Source: Caldifarciminota bacterium
Lineage (GTDB): Bacteria > Hydrothermota > UBA3072 > B12-G15
DNA length: 16,936 bases
Direction of reading: 5' to 3'
NCBI GenBank assembly: GCA_021163525.1
Contig: JAGGTX010000057.1
Span: forward strand, 1 to 16,936
Shown: positions 15,632-16,936 of the stretch, piece after piece
Numbering within the stretch: the stretch's first letter is position 1
Layout: each line of letters opens with the position of its first letter
Notes under the pieces: model-generated
The model's input: only the letters and a program-made list of their open reading frames with translations
Databases searched by the model: none
What the model was told of the DNA's origin: nothing
Program-made: the position numbers and the translations under genes

Positions 15632-16474
15632 GTCAGTTTACAGGAGACGCTCTTAAAACTTGAAATATTCTGGAAGGAGAGGGGATGTCTTATAGGTCTT
15701 CCATATACAAGTGAGGTTGGTGCAGGAACATTCAACCCCCATACCTTCTTTGGTGCACTGGGTGAGAGGCCGTTCAATGTTGCATATGTGGAGACCTCAA
15801 AGAGGCCCAAGGACGGAAGGTATGCTGAAAATCCCAACAGGCTTCAGGAGTTCAGGCAGTATCAGGTTTTATTGAAACCCGCTCCAGACAATGTGCAGGA
15901 CATATATCTTGAGAGCCTTAAGCATCTTGGAATTGATATAAAGAAACATGACATCAGGTTTGTCCATGATGATTGGGAATCTCCAACCCTTGGTGCATGG
16001 GGACTGGGGTGGGAGGTCTGGCTTGATGGTATGGAGATTACCCAGTTTACCTACTTTCAGCAGGTTGGTGGAATAGACTTGAAGGTGATACCTGTTGAAC
16101 TCACCTATGGAATAGAGAGGATAACCATGTTCATAGATGGTGTTGATACTGTTTTTGATATGGAGTGGGGTGGTGGATACACATGGAAGGACCTTTATAA
16201 AGAACCAGAGTATCAATGGTGTGTTTATAACTTTGATGAGGCGGATACAGAATTTCTCTTCAACCTGTTCCAGAAGTATGAATCAGAGGTATTCAGACTC
16301 CTTGATAAAGGATTGATTTACCCTGCATACGATTTTGTGATAAAGGCCTCCCACACATTCAACCTGCTTGATGCAAGGGGTGCAATAAGCCCCAAGGAAA
16401 GGGGAAACTATATATTGAGGATAAGGAAACTTTCAAGGAAGGTGGCTCTTGAATGGCTGAAAAACTACTCATAG
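15632..16474 (+). CDS. glyQ: Glycyl-tRNA synthetase alpha subunit, with non-canonical or damaged start codon
   Basis: GlyQ is the catalytic subunit of the tetrameric alpha2beta2 enzyme that charges tRNA-Gly in the cytoplasm. The reading frame gives [18 protein letters not shown] at the N-terminus, then [70 protein letters not shown] and [11 protein letters not shown], all hallmark GlyQ segments. The length of 280 is close to the usual 280-300. No ATG, GTG or TTG occurs in frame between the stop at 15587-15589 and GTG 15788. Starting at 15788 would remove 52 conserved residues and is not credible. GTC 15632 sits 5 nt after the ribosome site and aligns with the initiator Met of Thermotoga-type GlyQ as I recall it. 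A single C-to-G change at 15634 would make it GTG. glyS overlaps the end by 22 nt. Confidence 0.93.
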   Translation, partial: VSLQETLLKLEIFWKERGCLIGLPYTSEVGAGTFNPHTFFGALGERPFNVAYVETSKRPKDGRYAENPNRLQEFRQYQVLLKPAPDNVQDIYLESLKHLGIDIKKHDIRFVHDDWESPTLGAWGLGWEVWLDGMEITQFTYFQQVGGIDLKVIPVELTYGIERITMFIDGVDTVFDMEWGGGYTWKDLYKEPEYQWCVYNFDEADTEFLFNLFQKYESEVFRLLDKGLIYPAYDFVIKASHTFNLLDARGAISPKERGNYILRIRKLSRKVALEWLKNYS

Positions 16475-16936
16475 AGATTGGCACAGAGGAGATACCATCA
16501 AGTTATATAGATACTGCAATTGAGGGCTTCAAAAGGGAACTCACGAGCCTGTTTGATAATAGAGGCCTGAGTTATGGTGATGTGGAAACATACGCAACAC
16601 CAAGAAGGCTTGCCCTGATTGTGAATGCGCTTCAGGATAGGCAGGAAGACAGGAGGATAGAGATAAAAGGGCCGCCTGAAAGTGTTGCATTCAAGAATGG
16701 GGAATTAACGGAACAGGGAAAAGGTTTTGCAAGGTCAAGGGGTGTGAAGGAGGAAGATTTATTTGTTAAGGATACTCCCAAAGGTAGATTTGTCTTTGCG
16801 AGGATACTGGAAAAGGGGATGAAAACCGAGGATATAATAAAAGATACCCTTGAAGAGATTGTTTCAAAAATTCCATTTCCCAGATACATGGTGTGGAATG
16901 AAAAGGGATTCAAATTCGCAAGGCCAATAAGATGGA
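16453..16936 (+). CDS. glyS: Glycyl-tRNA synthetase beta subunit (3' truncated by window)
   Basis: Only the first 161 codons are visible. The N-terminus [16 protein letters not shown], the ATPRRLAL motif, [12 protein letters not shown] and [10 protein letters not shown] are characteristic of GlyS, the tRNA-recognising subunit that assembles with GlyQ. The ATG lies 22 nt inside glyQ, so the two subunits are probably translationally coupled. GGAAGG lies about 10 nt upstream of it. No anomaly in the visible part. Confidence 0.96.
   Translation, partial: MAEKLLIEIGTEEIPSSYIDTAIEGFKRELTSLFDNRGLSYGDVETYATPRRLALIVNALQDRQEDRRIEIKGPPESVAFKNGELTEQGKGFARSRGVKEEDLFVKDTPKGRFVFARILEKGMKTEDIIKDTLEEIVSKIPFPRYMVWNEKGFKFARPIRW

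Noticed and set aside
15788..16474. glyQ starting at GTG 15788
   Set aside because: Conserved GlyQ sequence continues 52 codons upstream, and the ribosome site and promoter lie at 15582-15627.
1..16936. tRNA/rRNA genes, insertion sequences or attachment sites
   Set aside because: I saw no cloverleaf-like sequence, transposase motif or terminal inverted repeat. Manual reading can miss small RNAs.

Overview
The window is a gene-dense piece of a bacterial chromosome. It has moderate GC content and a strong preference for AGG/AGA arginine codons. An apolipoprotein N-acyltransferase domain implies a diderm (outer-membrane) cell, and a long secreted protein ends in a domain resembling a type IX secretion (Por) sorting tail. 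The two-gene alpha/beta glycyl-tRNA synthetase, the AGR codon bias and the mixture of secreted beta-propeller and repeat proteins suggest a deep-branching, perhaps thermophilic lineage such as the WOR-3/Hydrothermae/Stahlbacteria group. That placement is inference only.

Positions 2-10434 (+) form one very compact run of ten genes, the first of which is cut by the window edge. Every junction overlaps or is within 2 nt. In order: the tail of an unrecognised protein, a membrane-anchored transglutaminase-like protein, an ABC-2-type ATPase, PurN, a Gfo/Idh/MocA-fold protein without the usual catalytic residues, an Lnt apolipoprotein N-acyltransferase fused in frame to a WbpD/WlbB-type sugar-nucleotide N-acetyltransferase with a zinc-ribbon tail, a tRNA nucleotidyltransferase, a WbpA/WecC-type UDP-HexNAc 6-dehydrogenase, a GalE-type epimerase, and a GHL10/DUF187-like glycoside-hydrolase-fold protein. 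The dehydrogenase, Gfo-fold protein, WbpD domain and epimerase together suggest synthesis of a UDP-N-acetylated (di)amino-uronic acid for surface glycans. An aminotransferase step is not seen here. The run probably ends at a short hairpin over the last stop codon.

Positions 10435-13212 hold candidate promoters and an 879-residue secreted protein. It has a signal peptide, an IPT-like domain, a seven-unit repeat that should form a seven-bladed propeller, a CARDB-like domain, a GATase-like domain and a T9SS-like C-terminal tail. A strong hairpin at 13214-13245 separates it from a convergent 671-residue secreted protein (13272-15287, minus strand) whose C-terminal half consists of twelve repeats with the core G-G-N-D-x-Y.

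Positions 15288-15631 are a divergent intergenic region with candidate promoters for both directions and a possible 41-codon single-span membrane protein. The window ends with glyQ and a truncated glyS. glyQ has no ATG, GTG or TTG at its expected start: homology, the ribosome binding site and the promoter all point to a GTC codon at 15632.

The points most worth a second look are the Lnt-WbpD fusion, the catalytically stripped Gfo/Idh/MocA protein inside a sugar-nucleotide operon, the missing glyQ start codon, a tRNA nucleotidyltransferase that appears to lack the flexible loop (a possible CC-adding enzyme), and the twelve-unit G-G-N-D-x-Y repeat protein.
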